In this document: positions 7,883-16,059 of the stretch, one piece after another
Layout of the letters: each line of letters begins with the position of its first letter
Numbering within the stretch: position 1 is the stretch's first letter
From: Candidatus Accumulibacter proximus
GTDB taxonomy: Bacteria > Pseudomonadota > Gammaproteobacteria > Burkholderiales > Rhodocyclaceae
DNA length: 64,000 nt
Assembly: GCA_016709675.1 (NCBI GenBank)
Contig: JADJMH010000004.1
Coordinates: 62,001-126,000, forward strand
Reading direction: 5' to 3'
Notes under the pieces: generated by a model
Database searches by the model: none
Told to the model about the DNA's origin: nothing
What the model saw: the letters and a program-made list of their open reading frames with translations, nothing else
Made by a program: the position numbers and the translations under genes

Positions 7883-9616
7883 TCAAGCGAATGCAATTAA
7901 GTACGAATAAATCTGGCGAGTCAAACTGCTGACTTGGATCGTAGCGTTTTCCGCGTCGGGGATTTTAACGTTCTTTAAGCTGGAACCAAGCGCTGACGGC
8001 AAGTATGTATCTCGAATGATGGCATCAATTAGTCCGCCCTCCTGTTTTAGGGCTGTAGCATCGACAATGAATTCTATTTGCTTTTTTGCTGGGTAGTAAG
8101 TGTCTGCTACCCAACCGGCTGCTAACCACAAGTGTTTAGGCAAGTCTAGACTAAGAAGACGAATTCGCTCTTCCATAGAAATCGACGAGTCATCGATAAT
8201 TTCGGACTTCAACACATTAACCGTCACAAGGCGGATTTCCCATTCGACCTGCTTGCCGGCGGGGTAGCCACTAGACGAAAACTCCCCAAGGCGTGGATCC
8301 AACTGAAACACCGATTCCTCAATGGTTTCGTATGGGATCCGAATTTTCGGCGTTAATGGCACTATTAGGCAGTCAGGCACTGCATAGATCGTTCTCCCTG
8401 CCGACTTGTACCACTTGGTGTCAAGCGACCTGTCATCATCCCTCCAGGCCATCTCAGCAAATGGTCCAATTTGATCGTCGTGCGCATAGAGCTTATCAAT
8501 TCGCATGGCGCGTAGCGCAATGGAATATTGCTTGTGCGTAACCGAGCTAAGGCCGTTTTCTAGGCTGTAACCGGTCAACGTCACGGCATGAAACCCTCGA
8601 TCAACGCAAGTCTCGCCTTCCAGCTTTTTCTGGATTCCCGCGGTTGTCTCCGCCGCTCGTTTTGGTTCCTTCAGACTGCACACCATTAATATAGGAATAC
8701 CAGCGGAAAGGTACGCGTAAGCCGCACCATTGATGTTCGCTCTCTTGGATAGGCCGTCAATGGAACGTTGGCAGGATCGTGTGGAGTGGTTATCTTTGCG
8801 CGTTGAGGTTTCCTCATCCCCAGGCTTTAGCGCCCCTATCAAGAAGGCCTCTAGGCCGACAGAGCGAATGGCCGCGCAAATTTGCGCAGTAGAGAGTCCT
8901 GAGTTAGGGAATCGGCGCGTATCTGGATTAGCCTTTAGCCAATCGGGGATGCTAGATGTCGCAGTCGAAGTAATTGCGCTCGGCGATGGCACGGAATGAC
9001 CGAATCGGACCGATGAACCATGAAAAAGCGACCACAGTGCGCTCGTTGCACAGGCCGCAACTTCATGGTCTTGCTCCTGAAAGGCCAGCGTTTCTAGCGA
9101 TAGCCGAATCCCAAACAGATTTGCATGATACGTGCGCGTAACCGGGTAGCTTCGCGCACCGTCATTGTCAGTGGAGGTGCGTAGACAAGTTCGCCCCACG
9201 AATGTGCGAGGAAGCGGCCGGATAACAATGAATCCAAGGTAATGCTTAGACTTTGGACACTCAAGAAGGTCCCTAAGGCTGGGGGCTTTTCCTGAAAGAC
9301 ACTGCTCAAAGGCTTCCTGAGTAAAAGGATAGTCAAAAAGATGGATACGGCGAGTGCGCTTATTGAAGTCCGTAAAGCATCTTGCGTAATATGCTGTATA
9401 GTCGTCTAAATAATCGGAGTCTGTGTAGCGGGACTCGAGGATAATTGTCTTCGATTTCAGGTCGTCGAGGTAGTTTTCCAAATAGTCAACGACGCAATTG
9501 GATTCATGGTCGTCACGAACGGCATTATTATCCACGAAGAGCAAGGCCCGTAACTCTTCAAAAGAATAATCGCAGACTTTATACGGCCCTTCTTGTTTCA
9601 TATTGCGCGATCCCAT
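7883..9616 (-). CDS. Uncharacterised protein with papain/C39-like Cys-His layout
   Basis: This 577-aa protein has no name I recognise. Visible features are an acidic N-terminal region, then HEVAACATSALWSLFH with Cys189 at a helix start, GFHAVTLTGY with His343, and YAHDDQIGPFAEM with Asp380/381. A Cys at a helix start followed by His on a strand and a later Asp is the order of papain-fold and C39-like cysteine peptidases. Peptidase or transglutaminase activity is therefore a reasonable hypothesis but not shown. No signal peptide or membrane segment is seen. Codon use is more AT-rich than the flanks, suggesting transfer. ATG at codon 6 is an alternative start. The small gene 9951-10160 lies upstream on the same strand. 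Confidence 0.72.
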   Translation of the reverse strand: MGSRNMKQEGPYKVCDYSFEELRALLFVDNNAVRDDHESNCVVDYLENYLDDLKSKTIILESRYTDSDYLDDYTAYYARCFTDFNKRTRRIHLFDYPFTQEAFEQCLSGKAPSLRDLLECPKSKHYLGFIVIRPLPRTFVGRTCLRTSTDNDGARSYPVTRTYHANLFGIRLSLETLAFQEQDHEVAACATSALWSLFHGSSVRFGHSVPSPSAITSTATSSIPDWLKANPDTRRFPNSGLSTAQICAAIRSVGLEAFLIGALKPGDEETSTRKDNHSTRSCQRSIDGLSKRANINGAAYAYLSAGIPILMVCSLKEPKRAAETTAGIQKKLEGETCVDRGFHAVTLTGYSLENGLSSVTHKQYSIALRAMRIDKLYAHDDQIGPFAEMAWRDDDRSLDTKWYKSAGRTIYAVPDCLIVPLTPKIRIPYETIEESVFQLDPRLGEFSSSGYPAGKQVEWEIRLVTVNVLKSEIIDDSSISMEERIRLLSLDLPKHLWLAAGWVADTYYPAKKQIEFIVDATALKQEGGLIDAIIRDTYLPSALGSSLKNVKIPDAENATIQVSSLTRQIYSYLIAFA

Positions 9617-9760
9617 TTCTTACCCAACCAGCCAGCGGGGCGCCTTAGGCGATTAAGCGACACAGACCGACTACTGTAATCGCAACCGCGCCGTCGCTCA
9701 CCCATGGCGACGGCGCGAATTGGCAAGCGAAACGCCCTGACTACACTAGTATAGATTGTT

Positions 9761-9930
9761 CGTGCTTATCCGTTTAGCACACACACCGAACAGAGAGCCG
9801 CACTTGAGAGCCGAATTCGCGTCGAATTCGGCGGCATGGCCGTTTATCGGTGCCTGAAATCAGGAGGCACCCCTCTTTGGTATGAAAAACGGCATCTATT
9901 TTTGCTGTGTGTGCTAACCGGATAAGCACG
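9761..9930. mobile_element. MITE-like element, 170 bp
   Basis: Inverted repeats of 24 bp with one mismatch (9761-9784 and 9907-9930) enclose a non-coding core. GATTGTT follows the element at 9931-9937 and precedes it at 9754-9760, consistent with a 7- to 8-bp target duplication. The core contains further palindromes (GCCGAATTC/GAATTCGGC and GGTGCCT/AGGCACC). No transposase is encoded, so it would have to be moved in trans. Confidence 0.72.
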
Positions 9931-9950
9931 GATTGTTCTTGCAATCTAGG

Positions 9951-10160
9951 TCAGATTGAAATCTGCTTAACCAACATGTCCGAATTGATCCTCCGAAGAT
10001 CGCTCAATACTTTGCTCAGTTCAGAAGCAGACTTCAAATCTCTAATAATCTTTTCCTGATTTTCTGGAACACGGAAAAACTCATTAGCAATTCTTAAATC
10101 GTCGGAACCTCGAATTTTTTCCAACATTGTATTTCTACGCGCCATATCCAGTGTTTCCAC
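9951..10160 (-). CDS. Small charged protein, unknown function
   Basis: This 69-aa protein is predicted mostly helical and strongly charged, with no recognised domain. The start is GTG at 10160, chosen because AAGGAG lies 6 bases upstream, one of the best ribosome sites in this region. It is on the same strand as the 577-aa cysteine-peptidase-like gene and about 330 bases upstream of it, with the MITE-like element between them. The two may once have been a closer pair, for example a partner or inhibitor with its enzyme, but that is inference. Confidence 0.62.
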   Translation of the reverse strand: METLDMARRNTMLEKIRGSDDLRIANEFFRVPENQEKIIRDLKSASELSKVLSDLRRINSDMLVKQISI

Positions 10161-10222
10161 AAAAATCTCCTTAATCTATGATATGAACAAAACAAGTACG
10201 CCTCTCAAAATGAGGCTGAGAA

Positions 10223-10894
10223 TTACAAAGCTGGGATCATAGGTGCAAAAACAGTTGGGGAGCACCATGAGATCGTATGCAGGCCGTCAGCGTCAAGAAC
10301 TCGACATGCCCGGCTCGGTGCTGACCTAATCCGCAATAAGCCATGCGTAAACAAGTCTTCGCTCTTGCGTCTGGAAAACGTGTGTTCGCTACGGCTGGTA
10401 CTAGTGGCATCCTCGCACTTGGTCCCATCCATGTACGTGAAAGGGTGGTCATGGAAGATCCGAGCCTCTCCTTGTTCGATGGCAAATGACCGCTCTGCCG
10501 CAAGGCAAACAGGATGGTCGTCACAAGAAAACCTTAGCAATCGATGTGAAATGCCTTCGAGTCTAACAGATACAAAGACGACAGTCATACCAAGGCCAGG
10601 AATCGAGAGCAACAGCAAGCTGACCCGCGCGCGAGCAAGGCGCATCGAAAAGGCGTCGTTAGGTCGGCTAGCGTTGTGGCTAGAAAAGTCTATGTTCTGC
10701 ATGGCATGCCCGCTGCCAATCCACCGCCCGCCACAATGGCAGGCATACAGATTCGTCACTTGCGCCCTTGCCAGTGAGGGGACTCTGTCGCGGCGCCATC
10801 GTTCAATATAGAAAGCAAAAAATTGACTCGCAGTCTGGAACTCGGCGCCAGCCGCGGATTCTAGACCGCGCGCGCAGTAGATGCAATCGCGCAC
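10223..10894 (-). CDS. Questionable ORF, no recognisable family
   Basis: A 223-codon open frame on the minus strand overlaps a 148-codon frame on the plus strand, and neither resembles a family I know. The minus frame holds Cys-rich segments (DCIYCARG, ACHCGGRW) and one hydrophobic stretch (VSLLLLSIPGLGMTVVFV). No clear ribosome site precedes the start. It may be a decayed gene or a chance frame; only its length supports it. Confidence 0.2.
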   Translation of the reverse strand: MRDCIYCARGLESAAGAEFQTASQFFAFYIERWRRDRVPSLARAQVTNLYACHCGGRWIGSGHAMQNIDFSSHNASRPNDAFSMRLARARVSLLLLSIPGLGMTVVFVSVRLEGISHRLLRFSCDDHPVCLAAERSFAIEQGEARIFHDHPFTYMDGTKCEDATSTSRSEHTFSRRKSEDLFTHGLLRIRSAPSRACRVLDADGLHTISWCSPTVFAPMIPAL

Positions 10895-11342
10895 CCAACC
10901 CCGATCTGGATCGCCCTTGGCACAGATAGGAACAATGACCTATGTCCCAAAGCAACTTTTGAGCCAGTGTTATCAAGGATCGCCCTAAAGTATTGATTTC
11001 GCGCATAGATCGCAGATCTGGAAAGGTTTGGTCCGATCTTGGCCGATCAGTAGTGTAAAGAAATCCGACACCACGGGAAGAAGTAGTGAGGACAGAATAG
11101 GAACTCGACGCTGCCGGCTAAGCCAGCCTGACTTCCGCACGAACACGGCATTGCGCTGGAAGGACTGTCGTCGGTAGTTCGCAACTCGAAGGCGGGCGTC
11201 ACTCCACGTGTGATGATGAACAGCGAAGTGACCGCTTGATTGTGGTTGCCGGTTGAGTCTCTTCGGCGCGACGACTTCACCGTCCCTAAACCAGTCTCGA
11301 AGATGCCCCGCAGCTTGCACTGTGGTCTGCCGATGGACCATC
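10895..11342. other. Unassigned stretch
   Basis: No convincing gene is seen on either strand. Overlapping minus-strand frames of 109 and 118 codons (11047-11376 and 10985-11341) lack recognisable motifs and look like degraded sequence. Confidence 0.4.
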
Positions 11343-11449
11343 GAGGAGCCAACGAATTTTTCGAAGGGGAGGCCAAGACAAAGCAGGTGGGACTATGGAG
11401 CCAACCTCATGCAGTGTCATCATGGGACTGGCGGAAGGGCGAACGGTGA
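11343..11449 (+). pseudogene. C-terminal relic of a second SNase-like nuclease
   Basis: The frame reads GANEFFEGEAKTKQVGLW and then SSWDWRKGER before the stop. Position by position this matches the tail of the first thermonuclease (GAYEFSEREARAKRAGLW, PPWHWRKEARR). Only this C-terminal segment is recognisable; the upstream bases have no nuclease core. Its TGA overlaps the ATG of the DUF6794 gene, exactly as in the copy at 7350. Confidence 0.75.
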
Positions 11450-11730
11450 TGAGTCAGAAGCGGTGGCCGACGACGATCGACGAAGCGGTCGGCGTGGTGA
11501 TCGCCGCGCTGTCGGATGAGGACAAGGCGACGATCAGCGCCATGTCTGAGGCTGAACTCATCGGTTTTCACATGAGCCTGGGCGCCTGGATTCGCAACTA
11601 CCTGGGGCTGTGGAAAGGCAACCGATTGCTGCTCGAATCGACGGGCGAGCCAAACACGGACGACGCTTCGATGGTGATCATCGTGGCGGTGTGGGAGAGG
11701 CTGCGGGAAATGGTGCCGAAGGTGCATTGA
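11449..11730 (+). CDS. DUF6794-like protein, intact copy
   Basis: This is a 93-aa soluble protein that I associate with DUF6794; its function is unknown. Conserved elements are the N-terminal WPTTIDEAVGVVIAALSDEDK, the central LGAWIRNYLGLWKGN and the C-terminal DDASMVIIVAVWERLREMVPK. It is predicted alpha-helical with no membrane segment. ATG 11449 overlaps the stop of the nuclease relic, and the frame matches the decayed copy at 7350, which fixes the start. Retention here while the nuclease has decayed suggests it can be kept independently. Confidence 0.75.
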   Translation: MSQKRWPTTIDEAVGVVIAALSDEDKATISAMSEAELIGFHMSLGAWIRNYLGLWKGNRLLLESTGEPNTDDASMVIIVAVWERLREMVPKVH

Positions 11731-11843
11731 TGAGGGGCGGCTGGCCCGGACAGTGAAGAAATCAGCCGAAAGAAGTCATTGAAGTCGCCTGGGGTGTATG
11801 CTATTGCCGTAGCTGGTGAGGTGCCGCTTTACACGAGTTTTTA

Positions 11844-11977
11844 GTGCTGTATGAAATCAACAAGTATGCCGCGCAAAGCCTGCTCAGAAGCGGCTTTGGG
11901 CGCGCCAAACGACGCAGAGTTATACAGCACGCGCCGGAGTTGGGGCGCAGAACTGTCTCCGCATAACAAAGTTGGGC
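11844..11977 (+). other. Possible cassette-gene remnant ending in a collapsed attC
   Basis: A short frame (40 codons) from GTG 11844 ends with a TAA inside GCATAAC (11961-11967). Only three bases later comes GTTGGGC (11971-11977), which fits the attC right end GTTRRRY. Normal attC sites place 45 or more bases between these boxes, so this could be a site that lost its hairpin. The next cassette gene starts 28 bases further on. An inverted repeat GTGCTGTAT/ATACAGCAC lies within the frame. Weak evidence. Confidence 0.3.
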
Positions 11978-12004
11978 CTCACATTAAGCGAAGGGGCGTA
12001 CTCA

Positions 12005-12204
12005 ATGTCCGATCTTTGGAGCCGCATAGCTACTCAGCCGAATGTGACCGAACTTGCTCTTGAAGCGTATCTAGCCCACTCAGGGGCCATTGAAAATGGC
12101 CTAGCGCGCTTAGGCGTGCCTGCGCATCCGAACTCACGGCTTGCAAACTATAACCACGCTCTTCGTCAGCTCTTTCGTCATAGGTTTGGGACCGAAGCTC
12201 CACT
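12005..12204 (+). pseudogene. PD-(D/E)XK nuclease-like cassette gene, 5' part
   Basis: From ATG 12005 the frame encodes the helical N-terminus of a 303-aa protein (MSDLWSRIATQPNVTELALE ...) up to RFGTEAPL, where an IS66-family element is inserted. The remainder continues in frame at 15278-15989. The join is exact once the IS and one 8-bp duplication are removed. See the 3' part for the nuclease motif. Confidence 0.78.
12197..12204. repeat. Target-site duplication, left copy (IS66 element)
   Basis: GCTCCACT before the IS recurs at 15270-15277 after it. Eight bases is the usual duplication length for the IS66 family. Confidence 0.9.
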
Positions 12205-12362
12205 GTGTCCTTTCGGCAACGCTGCGAAACCCCGGTCGCGGCGGCTGATCCGCGGCCAGGGCCACGGGTGGCGCGCGGCTCCACGGTCGCGCGCAGGCAA
12301 CCCGCAGCGGCAACCCTGGGTTCGCTGCGGCTCTGGACGCTGGAGGTTGTCACGCTGCCGAG

Positions 12363-14102
12363 TTAGTCCGGCGGAGGTTCGGTACGCTGCGCCTCGGCGC
12401 GTGCAAAGGCTTCGGTGTAGTTCCAGGGCATCCAGGCCACCGGATCGAGCGCCACCTTGGCCGCGTGGCGCTGCAGGGAAACGAGGTAGTGAAACGGCTC
12501 GATCTTGTGGAGTTCGGCCGTGTGGATCAGGGTCATGAACAGATCGCCGACGCGCGCGCCGTTCAACGTCCGATAGAAGAGCGCGTTCTTCCGATGCAGA
12601 ATGGCCTTTTTCAGTATGCGTTCGGTGATGTTGTTGTCGAGTGGGGCGCCCGGCACGCGCAGAAACAGGCTCAGTTTCTCCCAGTGGTTCTGCATGTATG
12701 AGATCGCCTGGCCGAGTCCCGAGTGGGGCTCCACGGTGTGCTCCGCGAACTGTCTGGCCATCCAGTCTTGCAGCGCCTTCATCCGTGGGCCACTTTCCTT
12801 CTGGTGCAGGAGCAGGCGCTCGGCGGGCGAGAGGCCCTGGCGCTTGGCCTGCGCGTCGGTGTGGAAGACGGCGCGCAGCGTGTGCAGGACAAAGGCCACT
12901 TCTTCCGGAAAGGCCTCGACCACATCGACGTAGTTGCGTCGCGCATGCGGAATACACGAGGCGGCCAGCGTCGAATGATCGCCCGGCCGGTTGCGCGTCG
13001 AGGCATCGGACATGTGGATCGGCGGATCGGTCACTTCCCGCAGATCGAGTACTTCGGCAAGGTGCTCGCCCGCATGACAGGGCCCGGTTTTGAACAAGGC
13101 GATCAGACCATTGGGCGTCTCGGCGACGACACCGGAAGTGGAACATGCCGGTGCGATCGGCGGACGCGCCTGCCGGTAGCGCTTCGGCGCGCGCCTCTTG
13201 CGTCAGGGTCAGGATGCGCATCGTCGTGTCATCGTTGTACACCACGGTTCCTTGGGCTGCCTGCCGTGCCAGTTCGTCGAAGACCGGGATGAGGGGGGCG
13301 GCAGCGGCGGCCACGACTTCCCATTGCGTGCCGACCGGCATCGGGATGGCCAAACCCTGTTCCAGCCGCTCGATGCGGTGGAACGGCAGACCGCAGCCGT
13401 ATTTGAGGAGCGCGATCATCGCCGCGGCGGTGTCGTCGTACTTTGCCTTGCCAACGCCTGCCGGGGGTCGGCGGTAAACACGGTGCCACACAAGCCGCAA
13501 CGCAGCCGTTCGAGTTCGTAGACCTTCGCGAGTAGCGGCGCGACGCCGGTGATACGAACCAGGACCGCTGGCTCTCCTCGTTGCCCATACACCCGACCGG
13601 TACACCCGGCGACGGGACACGGATCGCCGTGCCGTAACGTCGCATGCGGTACGGCAATATGCGGCGCTCGCGGATAATCGGCCGCCCCATTCCTTCCGTG
13701 CCCTGGGCGCTTCTTCTTGGGCTCGGCTACCGTGGCGTCCGAAGTCGCCTGGCCGGCGGCTTTCTCGTCGCCGCCTTCCGCCGATGGACGGGTCGCCGTG
13801 TCCGCTGGCGGCGTGTCGCCCTTCTCCGCTTCCCCGAGCACATTGGCCGTGCTCTCGGTCGGCGCGCCGAAGAGAATCCGCCGTAGCCGTGCCAGCGTGG
13901 TTTCCTTCGTCTCGAGTTCGGCGGTGATCCGCGCGAGGGTGCCCACCGCTGCCTTCAGCGTCGCCTGTTCGGCCTCGGTCAGCGGTCTGGCTCCGCTCTG
14001 CTCGACGATGGCCTCGATCTCCTGCACCGGGATGGCCATCCGCTGCGGCGGGTTGTGTTCAGGCCGCTTCCGGTGGGATGCCCGCTGCCGGCTCCGGCTC
14101 AT
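12363..14102 (-). pseudogene. tnpC: IS66 transposase TnpC, two frameshifts
   Basis: This is the DDE transposase of the IS66 element. The N-terminal part (to about 13455) has the leucine-rich helix, the GRNGAADYPR segment and the zinc-binding CGLCG. A one-base shift moves the frame to GKAKYDDTAAAMIALLKYG and VVYNDDTTMRIL, and a second shift near 13145 leads to HARRNYVDVVEAFPEE and the C-terminal APLDNNITERILKKAILHRK. All family segments are present in order, so two small indels are the only damage. Sequencing error is possible but would need to have happened twice. Confidence 0.88.
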
Positions 14103-14357
14103 GGCCGTACGCCAACGAGCTGGCCGAAGTCCCTCCGCAGCCGCTTCCGGGAACGCTTCGAGCTATGGCGGGGGTCCATGCGGCCACTGACCGCGGCGGC
14201 GCGGCTGCTCGCAACCTCCGCGGCGCGGAACTCCCGTCTGCCGTAAGCCCAGCTTGGCGAACTCGCCAGCTGCATTCTCAGTCCTCCAGCAGTGACCCTT
14301 TCTACCCAAGGTATTCTGCCAAAGACCGGCGACAATGTCTAGTCCTTTCGCGAAAGG

Positions 14358-14780
14358 TCATCTTCGGTATCCCCGTTGCGGTGGGTGACGACCAGCTTTC
14401 GGAAGTTCTGTTTGCGGGCTGCGCTCGCGAAGGTCAGGCGACCGCTCGCCACTCCGGGATTCCGCCGGCCGCGGCGTAGTCGCCTCCGAGAGCAGGACCG
14501 CCAAGGCGTGCGGCGCGAGGAGCTTCCCCGGTGACGCCTGCGGCCAGAAGCGGTAGTGCCCCTGCGACAGCCGCTTTTGACAGAGCCAGAAGCCTTGCCC
14601 GTCATAGACCAGGAGTTTGACCGCCGTGCGCCGGCGATTGCAGAAAACGAACACGCCGCCGCTGAACGGGTCTTGGGCCAGTTTCTGCCGCACACGTCGG
14701 GCGAGACCGTCGATGCCGCACCGAAAATCCGCTGGCTCGGCAGCGACCCAGACACGCAGGCGCGCGTTCAGCGCGAGCAT
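14358..14780 (-). CDS. tnpB: IS66 accessory protein TnpB
   Basis: This 140-aa protein is required with TnpA for IS66-type transposition. It has the family pattern ADFRCGIDGLARRVRQKL, DPFSGGVFVFCNRRRTAVKLL and KRLSQGHYRFWP. The start overlaps the end of tnpA by 13 bases, the usual arrangement, and the gene precedes tnpC on the same strand. The last 40 residues are low in similarity to typical family members. Confidence 0.87.
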   Translation of the reverse strand: MLALNARLRVWVAAEPADFRCGIDGLARRVRQKLAQDPFSGGVFVFCNRRRTAVKLLVYDGQGFWLCQKRLSQGHYRFWPQASPGKLLAPHALAVLLSEATTPRPAESRSGERSPDLRERSPQTELPKAGRHPPQRGYRR

Positions 14781-15184
14781 GGTTGGACCTGCCAGAGGCT
14801 ACGCGCGACCTCGGCGAGGTGGCTACTGGCCGCTGGCGGCAGTTCGATGCGCAGCGCACGGCCCGCCCGGTCGGTGAGAACCAGGACGCAAACGGGTGGC
14901 GCCAGCGGCAGGCCGAGATCGAGTTCGACGAAACTCGATGACACGGGCGCGCTGCGCGCGTCTTCGGCGGCGTTCCTGGCGGTCAGGCGGTGCTTCAGGC
15001 TCTTGTAGTCGAGCTTCAGGGCGACGGCAACCTGGGCGATGCCGTACCGCTCGGCGAGTTCGGTCGCTTGCGACCACAGCTCCTCCGGAATGCGAGCACT
15101 GCGGCGGCGGGTGCTCCGCCATTGGGCAAGCGCTGCGGCGGTTTCGGCCAGTTGCGGGGCGGTTGCAGGTAAAGACGGTGACAT
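14768..15184 (-). CDS. tnpA: IS66 accessory protein TnpA
   Basis: This is a 138-aa first gene of the IS66 element. The N-terminal half holds a helix-turn-helix-like region (PEELWSQATELAERYGIAQV, then ALKLDYKSLKHRL) and the C-terminal half the conserved FVELDLG segment. It starts 86 bases inside the right terminal repeat and overlaps tnpB. Confidence 0.83.
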   Translation of the reverse strand: MSPSLPATAPQLAETAAALAQWRSTRRRSARIPEELWSQATELAERYGIAQVAVALKLDYKSLKHRLTARNAAEDARSAPVSSSFVELDLGLPLAPPVCVLVLTDRAGRALRIELPPAASSHLAEVARSLWQVQPCSR

Positions 15185-15277
15185 TGGTAGGCCTCTCGAA
15201 CGGTCGTTACGGGCCTACCAAGGTACCAGCCCAGCGCAGGGATTTCACGCAGCATTGCCGAAAGGACACGCTCCACT

Positions 15278-15989
15278 GACTGCCGCTACGCTCAAGCTAG
15301 TCGCGCACGCGTACTTGGACATCTGGCAGATGGCGGCAATTGCAAGGTACCTCGACCTCCCCTTCACCAACCCCGAGATCAAATCCAAGGTCGCCACACT
15401 CCTCAAGGATGCAGCGCTGCCGAACTTGGATCGAGATCGTCAGACACCTGGCCGAGACACCCAGTTCGAACTCTTCCTTGCATCTACATGGACGATGGCA
15501 GGGCATCCCTGTCACATGATGCCTCCGCCAGGTGCCGACTTTGCGCTTCAACTTGGAGCGTACGTCTTCGGCATGGAAGCCAAGCGAATCAAGTCTCTAG
15601 AATCCCTCGCGAAACGGTCAGGTAAGGCCGCGCAGCAGCTACGGTCCTTCCCCGCCGGGGGATTGATTGCAACTGATCTGACCGTGCCGATTCTCGGAAG
15701 TCGGCAGTTTCTTACTGCAACTTCCGGTACTGCTGCAATACGCGATCTTGAACGCCGCCTTTGTTTGCTAATGCGCACTTCACTTGGGAAGGTCCGCGCT
15801 GCTGCCAAGGGCGGCGCGGCCTTTGGATGGATTGGTTACTGTCAGTCGCTTTACATGATTCCAGGACAGGCTCTCATCTGCGCTTACCAGTGGAAGAACT
15901 TCAACCTCCAGTCTGGTGAGGACCCACGATGGCTTCAGGTTGTCAAGGCCTTCGATGATCTTGTGCTTACCCCAGGGCGGCTAGCGTGA
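15278..15989 (+). pseudogene. PD-(D/E)XK nuclease-like cassette gene, 3' part
   Basis: This continues the gene begun at 12005 and completes a 303-aa protein. The motif TQFELFLASTWTMAGHPCHM, then GADFALQLGAYVFGMEAKRI, fits the restriction-nuclease core. It supplies a Glu in the first helix, Asp in ADF and the Glu-x-Lys of MEAKR on the following strand. I know no named family for the whole protein; a DNA-cleaving defence role is plausible but inferred. The stop TGA lies 2 bases before an attC site, the standard end of an integron gene cassette. The IS66 insertion inactivates it. Confidence 0.75.
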
Positions 15990-15990
15990 G

Positions 15991-16047
15991 GTTCAACTAT
16001 TCATTGGTGCGGACGCCTGTCGGCGCCGCACAATTCAAAAGTTAGGC
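15991..16047 (+). repeat. Integron attC site 1
   Basis: The site begins GTTCAAC (fits RYYYAAC) and ends GTTAGGC (fits GTTRRRY) 57 bases later. Between them GTGCGG-A-CGCC pairs with GGCG-CCGCAC around a TGTC loop, with one unpaired A. Such an extrahelical base is the hallmark of attC folding. The sequence resembles the aadA-type attC architecture. Confidence 0.85.
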
Positions 16048-16059
16048 CGCACAGAAAAC

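Larger units (their letters stand above)
12205..15269. mobile_element. IS66-family insertion sequence, 3065 bp
   Basis: Terminal inverted repeats begin GTGTCCTTTCGGCAA and match over 21 bases with one mismatch (12205-12225 and 15249-15269). Flanking 8-bp repeats are present. The element carries the standard three minus-strand genes tnpA-tnpB-tnpC. tnpC has two frameshifts, so this copy is probably immobile on its own. Confidence 0.93.

Noticed and set aside
10560..10669. GTCTAAC ... GTTAGGT pair resembling attC ends
   Set aside because: The end boxes fit but the inner sequences do not pair into a stem on either strand, so it is probably chance.
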